From Epiperipatus broadwayi (Eukaryota; Onychophora; Udeonychophora; Euonychophora; Peripatidae), in the NCBI GenBank assembly GCA_028023455.1, contig JAQFVV010006245.1:5577276-5641275 (forward strand): a stretch of DNA of 64,000 nucleotides, written 5' to 3'. The notes beneath the pieces were generated by a model. The model worked only from the letters and a program-made list of their open reading frames with translations, was not told where the DNA came from and made no database searches. Within the stretch, counting starts at the first letter, position 1. Every line of letters begins with the position of its first letter. Positions 39,559-52,318 of this stretch are shown piece by piece. A program made the position numbers and the translations under genes.

Positions 39559-40418
39559 TGAAGTGTGACAATTTAATTTGCAGAATGCACTTTTATAAAA
39601 TATACATATAGAAGTGAACATTAGTGGCTACTATTGCCTTCAGAAGAGCACCTTTGTGCATTTATACATTGATCAAAATAGCGTTCCTACTTCTGGAAAC
39701 ACTTGGAACTTATTTTCAAAAATAGTCAAGGAGCTATCTCACATTCAGTTGGATATCAGTTATAGCACAGTTATCAGCACAGTTTTTAATTTTGGAAATA
39801 ACTAAAAATACACAGGGAGCTAAGTCAGATGAATAGGCAGGATAGTCTAGTTATGTAGTTGTTTTTTTTTCCTTTGGTCAAAAATTCTCTCAGGCTGATG
39901 CTGTTTCTGTCCATCCATCAAAATCCAAGGCACAAACTTTGTAGAAATCTTTCTCATGCCCAATTCTTTATTTAAAATTTGCCTGTTTCTTGATTAATCT
40001 GCAATTTTTCAACTATCAATCTCACATTTAATCATTGTCGGGTCACATTGCATCTCAAACTTTGTTAACATGTCATTGTTGTTTTTGGCTGTTTACTTCT
40101 GAGATCATCCATCACATTTTCTCGACCATCTTTGAATCTCTTACGCCACTCAAACACACTTGATTTCTTCATAGCATCTTCACCATAAGTTCACTGCAAC
40201 AATCAGTAGCACATTTGCCAATTTTCACACAAAATCTGATATCAAAGCATGCACATGGATATTTATTATCTTCTCAATAGCTAACAACTAGCTTTGTCAT
40301 CTTAAAATTTACACGTTAGTTTAAACATGTTCAAACATGAATACTTGTGAGATTTCGATACAATTAGATCATGGATAACACTATACAGTCATTCCAGGAA
40401 TTACATTGTCACACCTCA
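39559..40418 (-). mobile_element. Mariner-type DNA transposon, internally deleted, with broken transposase
   Basis: The ends are inverted copies: left TGAAGTGTGACAATTTAATT, right (minus strand) TGAGGTGTGACAATGTAATT. A TA dinucleotide flanks each end (39557-39558, 40419-40420), as expected of the Tc1/mariner superfamily. Total 860 bp, shorter than the usual 1.3 kb. The minus strand carries transposase pieces: the HTH region FCVKIGKSATDCC, then VFEWRKRFKDGRENVMDDLR, then LNVRLIVEKLQINQET. Near the other end is FLTKGKNN...LSCLFI-LSSLCIFSYFQN-K, the decayed counterpart of the PPYSPDLAPCDF block. The first catalytic Asp region is deleted, and many stops are present. Confidence 0.85.
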
Positions 40419-40740
40419 TAAATCAACATTCTAATGCAATTTTATATCATGAAAAGTGCATGAATAATGATCTATCTGTTTATAGAATTATTTGTAGGTG
40501 ATGCATTTACTTGTCTATCTGATTAGTTGTAAACATGTTTGCACTTTTAAATAATCAAACCAATCTTAAATGGATAATTGAATATGAAAATTATTCAAAT
40601 TTTTAAAACTTCATTCAAATGATAAGATTAATATTGTAGAAAAAACACAACTTATTTATACTATTGAATATGATTAGGTTCTTCATTGTTCAATATACCT
40701 TAGAACCAAGTACAATTTAAAAGCATCAAATGAAATTAAC

Positions 40741-43700
40741 AGGTATCATCATTATCATCAACCATTATCAATCCACTGCAGGATAAAGGTCTCTCCAAGT
40801 TTAATCCATCTTCTCCGATCTTTAGATTCTCTTCTCCACATCACCCCTGCACACTTTCTTATTTCATCCATCCATCTCACATGTGGTCTCTTTCTGGGTC
40901 TTTTACAATCTCTTGGAATCCAGTTTAAAATTTCAATTGTTTAAAATTTCAATTGTCCATCTATTATCATCTCTTCTAGCAATATGTCCAGCCCAACTCC
41001 ACTTCAATCTTTTAATTTTTTCAATGAGGTCAGTAACACCTGTTTGTTCTCTTACCAATGCATTGCATTTTCAATCTCTTCTTGTTACTCCGAACATACA
41101 TCTCCCCATACTTCTTTGAGTGGTCTGAAGTCTCTGTATTGCTCTTCTATTAAGTGTCCAAGTCTCAGATCCATAAGCAAGAACTGTTAAACACATTTGT
41201 TAAAAACTTTCCTTTTCAAACACATAGGCATATTTCCTTTTAGAATCAAGTTATTTCTACCAAAAGCACTCCAAACAAATTTAATTCTATGATTAATTTC
41301 CTCCATTATGTTTCCATCTGTTTTAATAATCTGACCAAGTATTTGTAACTGTTAACTTCTTTTAATTCATCCTAATCAATTTTTATTTTCATATTTTGAG
41401 CAAATCGATTAAACATTACTTTAGTCTTTTTAACATTTATTTTTAGTCCTACTTTCATCTGATAACTCCTGCAGCTCTGAAGCATTATTTTCAAAAACAA
41501 CTACATCATCTGTAAAATCTAAATGACTTAAATAATCTCCATTTACTTTCACTCCTTTACTTTTCCATTTTAATCCACAAAATACTTCTTGCAGCACTGC
41601 TGTAAAAGTTTTGGAGATATGGAGTCACTTTGTCTTACATCTTTCTCAATGTTGACCTTCCCAGTATCATTATGTAATCTAATTGTTGCTGTTGCATTTT
41701 TATAAATATTCTTTAAAATATGACAATATCCTGGATCTATACCTTGATGATCCAATGCTTTAATCACTGAAGAAATGTTTATAGAATCAAATGCCTTTTC
41801 ATAATCTACAAATCCAAAACATAATGACAACTCATATTCATTTGTCCTTTCTATAACTTTTCTCAATACCTGGATATGATCTACTGTACTAAAACCACTT
41901 TTAAATCCAGCTTGTTCTCTTGGTTGGTGGAAATCCAATGTTCTCTGTAGACGAGTTGTAATTATCTTGGTAAAATTTTTATATAAAACTGATAAAAGGC
42001 TGATAGGTCTGTAATTTCTAATATCTTCTTTATCACCTTTTTTAAATATTAATATTATTACTGCATTCTTCCAATCATCCGATACATCTTTATCATTTAG
42101 ACATTTGGTATATAACTTTGCTAAAAAAAATTCTATTTCTTCACCTGCTTCTTTTAATATATCAATCATAATTCCATCATTACCTGGAGCCTTTCCTTTC
42201 TTTATACATTTAATTGCATGTCTCACTTCTTCATTTAAAATTCTGGGCAATTCGGAAGATGTAATAGATATAGGAGGTACTTGTTCTTTATTACTATATA
42301 ATTCTTGATAAAAATCTTCTACCAATTTCATGATGTCATCTCTCTTTTTAGTAATAATTCCATCTTTTTTCTTATTGCAGATATAAATTTTCTACCAATA
42401 CCAAAATGTTGTTTTACATTCTTGAGACTTTTATTTTCTTCTACAGCTTTCCTTGCTAGTTCACAGTAATACTTTCTTATATCATTTTCAACTCTTTTCC
42501 GCACCATTTTACAAAATTCGAGATATTCAATTCTTTTTAAAGCATCATTTTTATATATCTTCATATTCCTTCTTTTCTTCATAAATTCTCTAGTCTCAGT
42601 AGAAATTTTATTGGTCAATTGCTGCTTTTTTCTACCAGCTATCTTTGTTGCAGTTTTTAAAAGTGTATCAGTTATTTTCATATTAATTTCATTCAAATCT
42701 GAATCATGTTCAAAATCTACTAATACTTGAAAGCGATTTGTAAGTTCTAATTTAAATTCATTAGAATGTTTCTGAAGATTAGGAATATCAACTGTAAATA
42801 TTGTTTTTCTTAATAATTTTTGTCTCTCTAGTTTTACATTAACACATATCTTACACCTTACTAATCGATGATCACTTCCTGTGTTAAATTTATTAAGAAC
42901 ATTACAATCTTGAAATATGTATTTCCTGTTAGTCAAAATATAATCCAATTCTGCTGTACCTTCATTTGGATGCTTCCATGTCCATTTCCTTCTAACATTT
43001 TTCTCAAAAAAAGAATTCATAATATAAAGTTTTTCTTTCTCTGCAAACACCACAAGTCTATGTCCTCTCTCATTTCTATTACCATAACCAAAATTACCTA
43101 CAGCATTTTCATCTTTCATTTGTTTACCAATTCTAGCATTAAAGTCTCCCATAACAATTTTAAAATGTTGTTTACTCTGATCAAAAGCCTTTTGTACATC
43201 CATATAAAAATCTTCTACTACTTCATCACTATGAGAACTTATTGGACATAAACCTGAATTATCTGCATTTGGTATCTGCTATTAAGTTGTATAACTAATG
43301 TTGCCACTCTGTCCGATACACCATCAATCTACACAATATTGTTCTTCCACTTTTTATTTATAATGAATCCTATTCCACTTGTATTTCCAATATTTGTGCC
43401 TTTATAATAGAATATATGTCCACTTTTTAAATCTATTGTTTCTTCACCTTTTCTTCTAACTTCGCAAAGTCCAATAATGTCCCATTTAATATAAGACAGT
43501 TCTTCTAATTCTTGCAATCTTCCTTCACTTGAAAGTGATCTGCAGTTGTAAGTACCTAAATAAAAAGTTGTTCATCAAATGGCAGCCTGGGTCTGCAATC
43601 AGGGGGTTCTTATCATCCTCCGCCTTCAGCCACCAACTGCTGCCTTGGTTGGTGACTTTACAGCCTCCTGGGAATAAGAGCCATACTTTATTTTTGTCTG

Positions 43701-43870
43701 TCATAATTGTATATATGTATTGGAAAAATATCATTTACACAAACATTCATTCTGCTTTATCAAGCACTGAGAAGAAAGACCATGGTGTTTCTTGATCTTA
43801 AACTCAGAGGTAAAAAGCCAATAAACTCACCATACTGGCTAATGCGTATTAACAACCATATTCACTGTTT
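40741..43870 (-). mobile_element. RTE non-LTR retrotransposon, nearly full length (copy C)
   Basis: The minus strand holds a 5' leader (43870-43735), endonuclease, RT and a C-terminal domain. It ends in ...CTGCAGTGGATTGATAATGG and a GATGAT-type simple tail (about 40741-40760), typical of RTE elements. It is the best copy of the family found at 5160, 6095 and 55255. The 5' leader matches copy B. There is no poly(A) tail, as expected for RTE. Confidence 0.88.
40780..43734 (-). pseudogene. RTE polyprotein: endonuclease and reverse transcriptase, frameshifted
   Basis: Reading order on the minus strand: a leader frame (GGCKVTNQGSSWWLKAEDDK, 43734-43525), then LGTYNCRSLSSEGRLQELEE and IKWDIIGLCEVRRKGEE (43517-43329). 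Next are VMGDFNARIG, RKWTWKHPNEGTAELDYIL and GSDHRLVRC (43203-42328), giving a complete APE-type endonuclease. RT (42331-41570) shows KGKAPGNDGI, NYRPISLLSVLYKNF, FVDYEKAFDSI and VRQSDSISPKL. The catalytic loop follows in another frame as FTDDVVVF (about 41510). The C-terminus has RWTIEILNWIPRDCKR and VRWMDEIRK (about 40850-40960). At least four frame changes make it inactive, but most motifs are intact. Confidence 0.88.
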
Positions 43871-45133
43871 ATTCAAACATACAACAGATGACTCTTGAAA
43901 AAAAAAATAGAATAAATTATTGCTTCTAAAATATTTTGTTGATAAATACCATCCTAGCCAAATAAAGAGAAATGTCCAAAGTTAAAACTGAAGTTACTAA
44001 AACATATAGCTAAAAATTGTGTCAGATATATTTAACAATATAATCATGAATTCAGTTTTAGAATGCTTTTAAATTCTAGATTACTAATTTAATAGTATAA
44101 AGTGGCTGTAGAATGTGAAACTGCATTAGTTATAATGAGATAACTATTCTTAAGCATGATTAAATGATGTTTAAAGTTCCATAATATAAAGGATTGTAGA
44201 TCACCCGTTGTTTTTATGGAACAGTATAAATATGAGAATTTTTTTAAAATTATATATATATTCTGTTTATTCCGATTAGAAAAAATGATAATTTTTATCA
44301 TATTTTTTCAGACTACACTTATAATTTTTTAATGTACAAGGTAACAAATGTAATTTTTATTACTTTTAAAAAGTTTTATTAGTAGTAATTATACATATTA
44401 AATTCGCATACAACAACAACAAAAACTTTTAATGATATTTACCTATAAATATTTTCTAATAATTTAAAATATGCAAATTAACATTTTTGGTTAAATTTCT
44501 TTACATCACGAATGTAAAAAGATCAGGCCCTAAGCATTGAAGGGCTCTTTACCATAATTTCTTGCTGATAATCACAAGCAAAACTAATTTGAAAATATAG
44601 ACTCACTATTACCTAGTGTCCATTGATTACTCAAGATTACAATAGATGCCTCTGAAGTAAAGTAAACAGAGCGCCTTAGAGATCTTAAAAGTCACTATTT
44701 GGACAATATTAAAAGGAAAGCATTTAAATGGTTATGACTGCCAACGTATTATTTTACTTTATATTCATATTAACTTATGTGTTTTTTTTTAATCTTGTAT
44801 ATATATTAATTTATTTACAACAATATAGTTATACCATGAAAAATACAATTAAATCAATTCTGTTTTATTTAGTTTTAATTAAAAAGCATTCAAAATTTTT
44901 ATATAGTCTGAGTAAGTACATAATAAATTAGTTTTTGAAACTTATTTTAAGATATACAACTAATAAAAACGAAAAATGTTCGACATTCAATGACCGTCCA
45001 ATGCATGGATGTATTTATTTTCTATAAACTTTGGAACAATCTTGTGCCTGTAAGTAAACAAAATATAGGCATGTACATGTTTGTATAATTATATTCATAT
45101 ATGTATGTGCATATTAATAAAATATTGTGATAA
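43871..45133. other. Non-coding AT-rich stretch
   Basis: No gene or repeat recognised. Confidence 0.5.
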
Positions 45134-46315
45134 TGTAATGTAGAATCTGGAAGTGCACCCTTATAGCGCGCCGCTTAAAAATAAGACTGATTGTTTGAAA
45201 TTATTATAAAAAAAACCCAATACTAATCTTATTTCCAAGTTAAACTATATGAAAACACTTCAGTATTATATATATGTTTGAGCGAAAATTCTATAATAAG
45301 CATATATTACAAAGTAAAAGAATTGAGATTTTAACAAAAACTAATAAATAAAATAGATAAGTAATTTATAACGAAACAAGTTTAATAATTTTTATTAATT
45401 AAAAAAACACACCATAAAAATGTATTAAAAACTATAAAGGTCATACAATAACAAAGTTAGTTGATTAATGAAAATAATAACTAAAATAATATTTAAAAAT
45501 TTGTATTTAGGACTGTTAAATCTTCCAAGAAAAAAAAAAAAGCAATTTTTAATAAAGAAAATATAATTTTTCTCATTCTAAATTAATCATCTTTATTAGA
45601 TTAACATACACGTAAAAATAAATCTTAACTCAAATTAACTTCTTTTTAAATTAATTATTTAATTACTAATATTATAACTTTATCTTTCTGTTATGTCCAT
45701 ATGTATAACTACTGTATATACATTAAGACACAATGTTTTTAAGTAATCAGACTAGCGAATAGTCTGCAACAACTCTATATCTACAGTTCGCTAATGTTCA
45801 ATTCCCTGGCTGCTACAAAAACGGTTCACAATGGGCTAGGTTTATGCATACCTTAGCCCCCATCCAGTTTAGCTGCACACGAACGGTTCATAGTATAGCA
45901 CTGCGACTGACCTTAAGCTCCTTACAGCTTCCGTCTCTGCAACAGTCTACCAGTAACTCCACTTGGAAACCGCTGGAAACTCAACTCTTTATTCAGCTGC
46001 TATCCGGACGGTTTCCTCAGGCTACGGTCTACCAATCAATCTCTGTGGGCCCTTTCCAGCTATGCCCGTGAACTGCATTTCCACTGAGCGCTGGACCTTA
46101 TCCGAAGCACTGACTCGAGATATCTCCTACTGGAATTGAACAGGAACGTCTACTGGAAATGCTCTCAAATACTGCTCTACGTAGTTGTTATCCAATCTTT
46201 TTATAGCTTTCTGATAACTGCAGCAATTAATTACATTGTCCAATAAGGTAACATCTCTTATCTAGAAATATTTGCAATCAGCAAATATTTCTTGGAATTA
46301 TCATTCCCCATTACA
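45134..46315 (-). mobile_element. Probable solo LTR, 1,182 bp
   Basis: The ends are TGTAATG (45134) and CATTACA (46315), a perfect 7-bp terminal inverted repeat with TG...CA. On the minus strand a TATA box (CTATAAAAAG, plus 46197-46206) lies about 110 bp into the element. Downstream of it is a stretch of clearly higher GC (about 45780-46190) unlike anything nearby, as expected of an R/U5 region. Flanks are gataa and ttaat, so a clean target duplication is not evident. Family differs from the LTRs at 29687 and 48310. A 75-codon plus frame inside (45844-46071) is probably chance. Confidence 0.55.
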
Positions 46316-46458
46316 TTAATCCCTTGATTAAACTCCTGTTATCAGTGCGCGATCTAAAAACAACCTCTCGAATAAATACTAGTTTTTCTGGAGTGCACAA
46401 ACTTGCATTCAATTTTTACAAAATACAACACTTTCCTATTGCATTGCCAAATCCATAT

Positions 46459-46595
46459 AATATTAACATCGTCTATGTTCTTTATTAGTTTTTACAACCC
46501 ACTATTGATAGTTCATTTGGGGCAATCGAACCTGTCAATAGTTGGTTGTAAAAAAGCATTTTAAAAAGTAATAAAGACCATAGATGATATTAATA
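46459..46595. repeat. Foldback, arms about 55 bp
   Basis: The left arm (46459-46511, with tctatgttctttatta and tttacaacccactattgata) pairs with the right arm (46532-46595, with tcaatagttggttgtaaa and taataaagaccatagatga). The right arm has about 10 extra bases. The loop is GC-richer (ttcatttggggcaatcgaac). Confidence 0.8.
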
Positions 46596-48015
46596 CTAAT
46601 ACCATATACAATCTTAAAGGTTTTAACATGTATATCTTCATCTAACTCATTACAATTATTTTTAAAAATGTTATTACTATACTATTATTGTTATTATTAC
46701 TAAGCCCCATCAAGTTGACATTTAATGATTATATACATTATTTCTATATTATTTCTAAATAAATAAATATTTCTTCAAAATGATTGCCTATTGGAGTCCA
46801 TAGGTGGAGCTCTTACTGGAAAGTTATTCTCTTCACAGCTCTCACAGAATGGCTCTGAAAAGTTGGTTTTGCAGCAGTGAAAGATTCCCTTTTATATTTA
46901 TTTGGCCCATTAAAGGCCTTATTTTGCTGCTAATGTATTCTTTCATTTACTAAATCTCAGTTTTAGTACATTTTAAACATAATTTCCCTATGTCTACCTT
47001 GTGCTTATCAGCATTTAACTCTCACCCCCACCCCCTATTGATGAGTGGTTCAACTGTTTCATGAACCATAAAGGGTTTTATTCCCTCTTAGACTCCTAAG
47101 TATTTTTTCTACTCTAATTTCCCTGTCACTTAGAACTTGTTTATAAAGTTTTTTGTATGGGTTCCAGTTATTTAGGCCAATTTAACGATTTTTTCCAGAC
47201 CCCCCCCCTCCTCTGGGGTAACTAATCACCTAAAATTCAACTAAATTTTCTCATTACTCAACTAAAATTATCAATAACAAGTTTCTCCAGTGTTTTTTTT
47301 TTGCTTTTACATCAATACATTTAATTGTTCCCATTTCAAAATTGTTTTCTTCATATTACTTCTCATTCTTTCAAATGGTTTAAAGATGGCCACTGCCCCT
47401 AGCATAAAAAATCTGCAGAGACCTAAACTACTTGAACTAAAACTGTCAAAATTATCAAATTTCAAACAAAACTTAAGCAAAAGCATCATCACCAAAGAAC
47501 CTATTTTAAAGATTGCATCTCCTTGCCCTCTGGATTTTCCTCCCTTTCAGGCTGTGGTTTGCTCTATAAAGGTAAAAAGCAAGTCAAAAAGAACAATATA
47601 ACCAATCACAATGCCACTCCAAGTACAATGGGAAGAACTAAAATTACTCATCTACAAAAGACAAAAATCAGCCTGTTGCATCTAAGCATTACTCAGAAAT
47701 CTCCCCATCCATCCCTGAAACCTCTAAAGACTTAACATATAGCAATTCCTCCAAAGTTAATGTGACATACGAATCCTCCTATCAATCCAGCAGGGCAACC
47801 AAGCCTATCAACATTGCTCCTTACCAAAGACTCTTCTTTGCCTGGACTAGATACCCTTTCCATATCACCTTCCCATTTCATATGTATTTCCTTCCCCCTT
47901 CATCATATTGTACTTGATTTCATTTTGCTGTGTAATCATCTCTTTGTAAACCTTTTTTGGTTGTGTATTTTGTCTTTTTGATGAATAAAAGCTTTCATCA
48001 CTGAGAAAAAAAAAA
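46596..48015 (+). mobile_element. Candidate retroposed, polyadenylated sequence (3' end at 48015)
   Basis: The stretch 46790-47990 is less AT-rich than its flanks. It ends with AATAAA at 47983-47988 followed 18 bp later by a run of ten A (48006-48015), the layout of a reverse-transcribed mRNA or LINE 3' end. Two overlapping plus frames (47290-47601 and 47523-47735) share the stretch with KSIITKEPILKIASPCPLDF and GKKQVKKNNITNHNA. They could be remnants of one basic, Ser/Lys-rich protein such as a LINE ORF1, but no domain is recognised. The stretch 46600-46790 and the 5' limit are undefined. Confidence 0.4.
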
Positions 48016-48309
48016 GATTGTTTACTTTTACCAGCAACTCAAAGACACATTTATTATTGTGATTATGGAGTTTGGCTATCTCATTGATAGTCAACCTTTT
48101 TAATCTTTCACCAATAACCTTTTTGAGCATTATAAACTTTTGTAATAAATTAAACAATCTCTCAATATGATAAATAAACTTCAAATTGTTCATAAAAGCT
48201 ATCAACACCTTTTCTATTTCTTCTTTCACCATCTTTCATATCTAGAATCACACAAAAAAAATTTGTAGCTTGAAAAATTTGATTTTCAGTTTTAAAGATA
48301 TGTTCCTAA

Positions 48310-51076
48310 TGTACCGGTCAAAAAGAAGCCAACACATCAACAAACCCAAACTCAAAGTCGGATTCAAACTCAGGTGGTTCAAACTGAATTCAAACCCAAC
48401 TCACGAGCTCAGATCAAATCAATGGATGACATATATCGACGGTACATGACTATGCGCCAAGGAACTAGCTCAACGGATGATGATGATTAATGAGACTCCT
48501 GATCTAACTCTAATAAAGTATAATAAAATAACTAACAATCTTTATAAGTCAACTTATATATATATGTTCGGGTTGCCAATACAGACAGTGAGCATTAATA
48601 TTAAAATAATTTGAATAAGAAAGAAAGTTTAAAAAAAAAACCCAAATGTGTTAATAAAATATTTAATAATAATTATAATTTTGTTCAACTTTTAGATTGT
48701 GATTATATAGATTACCTCTAGTCTTTAAACAGAATTTATATTTACAACAAGAATGGCAGTCCTTATTATATGCCAATACTATTACGCAATATTATATGAT
48801 AAATATATGTCTATGCCCCCCGACAAGAAAATAAAGGTAGATAAAGGTATTTGGCTATGACTGAAATTATTATTCTGATTCTAAAGGAAAGAATGTGAGA
48901 TTTATTTTCTCATTCGCAAATCAATTCACAAAGAACAAGATACGTATTTAGGGCATAACTTTAATATTTAATAAACTTATTTAATTATAAATAAATATTA
49001 ATTTGTTCGACTTTAATAAAATCAATTCATCACGATTTACGAGCATGAGAGCGGGCTTTACTGGAACTGAGAAATAAACGGTACTGACGACTTATGAGCT
49101 ATAAGAATAAATGTGAAAAATAATGGCTTGTCTATGATTTGAGAAAATAGCAGGGCTGCTTGTATTTGACAAGTCTTCAATGCCCTATATGAAGGATCCA
49201 TAGAACACAGGGAAAACCAGGTCGGGTCGTAGCCTCGAACCTTTGGTGTTCCAAATATAAAACGAGCAAGTGGAGGAAGTGCTTTCTTCCTAGATAATTA
49301 AACTAATAGAAATATCACTGAGGACAAGCCTATGAAACAGGAGATGGCTCGCGTCAGCAACGTTCGGAAAATGATGACTTGGTAATCATCGTATTTAAAT
49401 AATAAAACCCAATTTATATAAAGAGTGCTCTACGTGATGACCTGATCAAGTTAAATTAAAGTCAAACGTGCTTTAATCAAAAAGTATTTAATGCAATTAG
49501 AAATTATATTAATTATGCCCTAAATCCCATGCCCTTCCTGAATATTACTAGAAAGTATAAAATTTGAATTAGAATATATTCATTTAACTCCTTTATCGAT
49601 CTTTTTGCGAAACAATATATTAATGTGAATAAACGAATACTATAAACTCAGTAAAGTGGCCGGGAGCATAGGTTATAAATTGAGCTAATAATTTGTTGTT
49701 ATTAGCCATTAATAAAATAGCAAAAATTGTATAAATCATTCAACTCGATAATTAATAGAACTGTATCAAAATAGTTCTAGTGGGTAAGAATTACTGTAAA
49801 AATAAATATAATATTATTTAACAAGGCAAATGCAACGAAGGAAATTATTATCGAGTTGAAGTTATTATTGGCATATAATAAAAAAAATAAACAACATTAA
49901 TAAATCACACAATAAATATATATAATACAATAAATGAACCGCCATCGTAAGAAAAGAGAAAGTTAAATATTAAATTTAAAGACTAGAGATTAAGATAGAG
50001 AATTACTACATAATTTAAAATAACATTAACAAAAAGACAATTTTACAGTAGATAGCTTAAAGATGTTTTAATTTAAAGTTCAGAACTGGCCAGGTTCAAA
50101 AGGAAAGATATTACCATTTCTTCATGGTTGACTTCTGCGTTTCCACAGGGCAGAGTCCAGTTGGATGAAACATATGCGCGCATTTTGAAAATTATGTGAA
50201 TAGCATTTTGATAGATTTCTCTAAGGTTTCGGCAGCTTACGATTGGTATATGACTTTTTATATTGCAGCCACATTGAAGATTTTCAGGGGGCTTAAGGAA
50301 CCGTAGTCAGACTCTTGAAGTTAAGCCACCCCACCATGGTAGAAACACTATTTTACTTCATAATTTAACTGGGCGACCTCTCTAATGAAATATCTATAGC
50401 TTCTCTTAATGATGAATAATAGCCCTTTGGAAACTTTTCCTGGGCTCTTTATAGTGTATCTCTGGTGCCTTTAGGCTAAATCAATCTTACAAAGAATTTA
50501 CTAGTTGTTGTTAGATACATTCCCTTGATAAGGCTTTCAAACTCATTAACTTGAATTCATTTTCTAATTAGAAAATGAATTTTTAATATCAGAAAATGAT
50601 TTTGATTAGGACAGTCCTAACATTTTAAAGACTTATCTATTTCTAATTAATAAAAACTTTAACCATTGTTTTGGAAAGAGAAAATCTGAAAGCTTATCGA
50701 AAGAATGTAGCTATTAATCACTAAAAATTTAACATATTATTTAAAAGTAAAATAAACATTCCCGACGCAATGAAACTTTCGAACAATTATATATATTTAA
50801 ACATTTATAAATATATATAGCACAATCCACGCAGTTATAATATATATAAATTCATGAATAATTCTAACATGAATTTATTAATAGAAATGATTAGTTTAAA
50901 TCTCAAATGAGTTAATTTTAACACACATTTATAATAGTTTTTCTTTAAGGAAACTAGAGTGGACTGAACGCATAAAGCCCCATTGCATCGGAAATTCAAA
51001 GTTAGTACAAGGGTTTGAAGTTGGCTACATGTGAAAGATCATGAAGCTAGGATCGAACTTAGATCCGACTGCTTCA
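48310..51076 (-). repeat. 3' LTR of the 48.3-55.1 kb element (by minus orientation)
   Basis: Nearly identical to 52319-55084, including the TATA-like site (plus ctttatag at about 50447-50454) and the 26-bp palindrome (50555-50580). Differences visible include a/g at about 48664, t/a at about 48917, a ggggg/aatgg change near 50287, and accccacc/cccccacc near 50330. On the minus strand it is preceded directly by the polypurine tract. Confidence 0.88.
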
Positions 51077-51090
51077 TTTTTTTCCACTTC
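51077..51090 (-). promoter_or_regulatory. Polypurine tract (plus-strand primer site)
   Basis: The minus strand reads GAAGTGGAAAAAAA, 14 purines with one internal T, immediately before the TG that opens the 3' LTR. This is the required position for priming plus-strand synthesis in LTR retrotransposons. Confidence 0.7.
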
Positions 51091-52318
51091 AAAAAAAAAC
51101 AATGAAAAAAAAATGTTTTTACTTATATTTGATACATTTATAAGTTTACTTGATTAATTGGTAGACTATACAAGTAATTAGTAACATACAAATATTGATA
51201 TATTTTAACAAGGATACTAGTAATTCTCTATGTTGGATCCATTTGGTTTTTATTATTTATTTAGGCAACTCACTCTCTGCTGTACTGACAATCATATTTG
51301 CTGACAAATTTATTTATATGGGCGCCAGTCAGCAATATGAGATTAATAGGACATGTGAAATAACCCATTGATCACCCAAACCATATATGATTGACATAAT
51401 TTAGGATAGAACAATTTAATTGATGAATATTTATTATTTTAAAACTGACAACGTTTTAAACATAGTTCAACTATTTCATTTCAAATAAGCATGAGGCTTT
51501 CACACACACAAAAAAAATGTCAAAATTAATATTACACAAGAACTTTTATTGGAGATATTATTCTAAATCTTGCTAGCATGAAAGCGTGCAAACCATTTAA
51601 GCATTTTGCCAACTGCATCTGGCTGCTTGGTGTACACAAAGGGTCTTCACCTGCTTTGAGGTTACTCTAGAAATTATTGTCATTAAAGCGTAATGTCACA
51701 CTGCATCGGACCGCTTGACAGATAATTCCCAGTTTGAAGGTCTTCGCCTACTTTGAGACTACTAAAAATACGGAGCGAACATTTAATATATATGCTAGCA
51801 AGCAATACTTTGAAATTAAGACTCTTATATGATATCATATTAGATATTTTATATTATAACAACTGAGATGAACAAAATTAATTTTGACACAGACAAAATA
51901 TTTCATTTATTTTACCCCTATGCTTTGATCTGCTCTTGCTACTTCGCTAACGATAATTTTCTTACTGTCATGAACGCGTAACACAAACGTATAATATATA
52001 TATACTGATATAGTACACGTATAATTAATATATATACATATGAATAATTATTTTAACTAACGAATCTTTTACTGAACGAACATTTAAAAAAAATAATCTT
52101 GAAAACATTTTTATACGAAAGAATTAGAAAATGATATTTTAATTTATTAAATCATTTCAGTATATATATAACACTTTTTTTTAAAAAAAAAAATATCACT
52201 CTACAGAAACATTTACTTTATTGAGATCTGACTACTAAAACCATAATTTCTATCTACAGGGCATGTGTGGGGTTTATTAAGTCGCGCCCCAACGATTGGG
52301 CAGCCAAAAACATAACCA
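51077..52318 (-). other. Interior of the LTR element: PBS candidate, degenerate repeats, PPT
   Basis: On the minus strand it opens TGGTTATGTTTTTGGCTGCC, with a GC-rich block at plus 52281-52306 (gtcgcgcccc ... gggcagcca). That block contrasts with the AT-rich surroundings and is the best primer-binding-site candidate; the tRNA is not assigned. It closes with GAAGTGGAAAAAAA (plus 51077-51090), a polypurine tract abutting the 3' LTR. Between them is no coding sequence. A degenerate direct repeat of about 85 bp (51612-51699 and 51700-51780) shares actgcatc, gcttg, ggtcttc, cct-ctttgag and actct/actac blocks. Confidence 0.7.
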
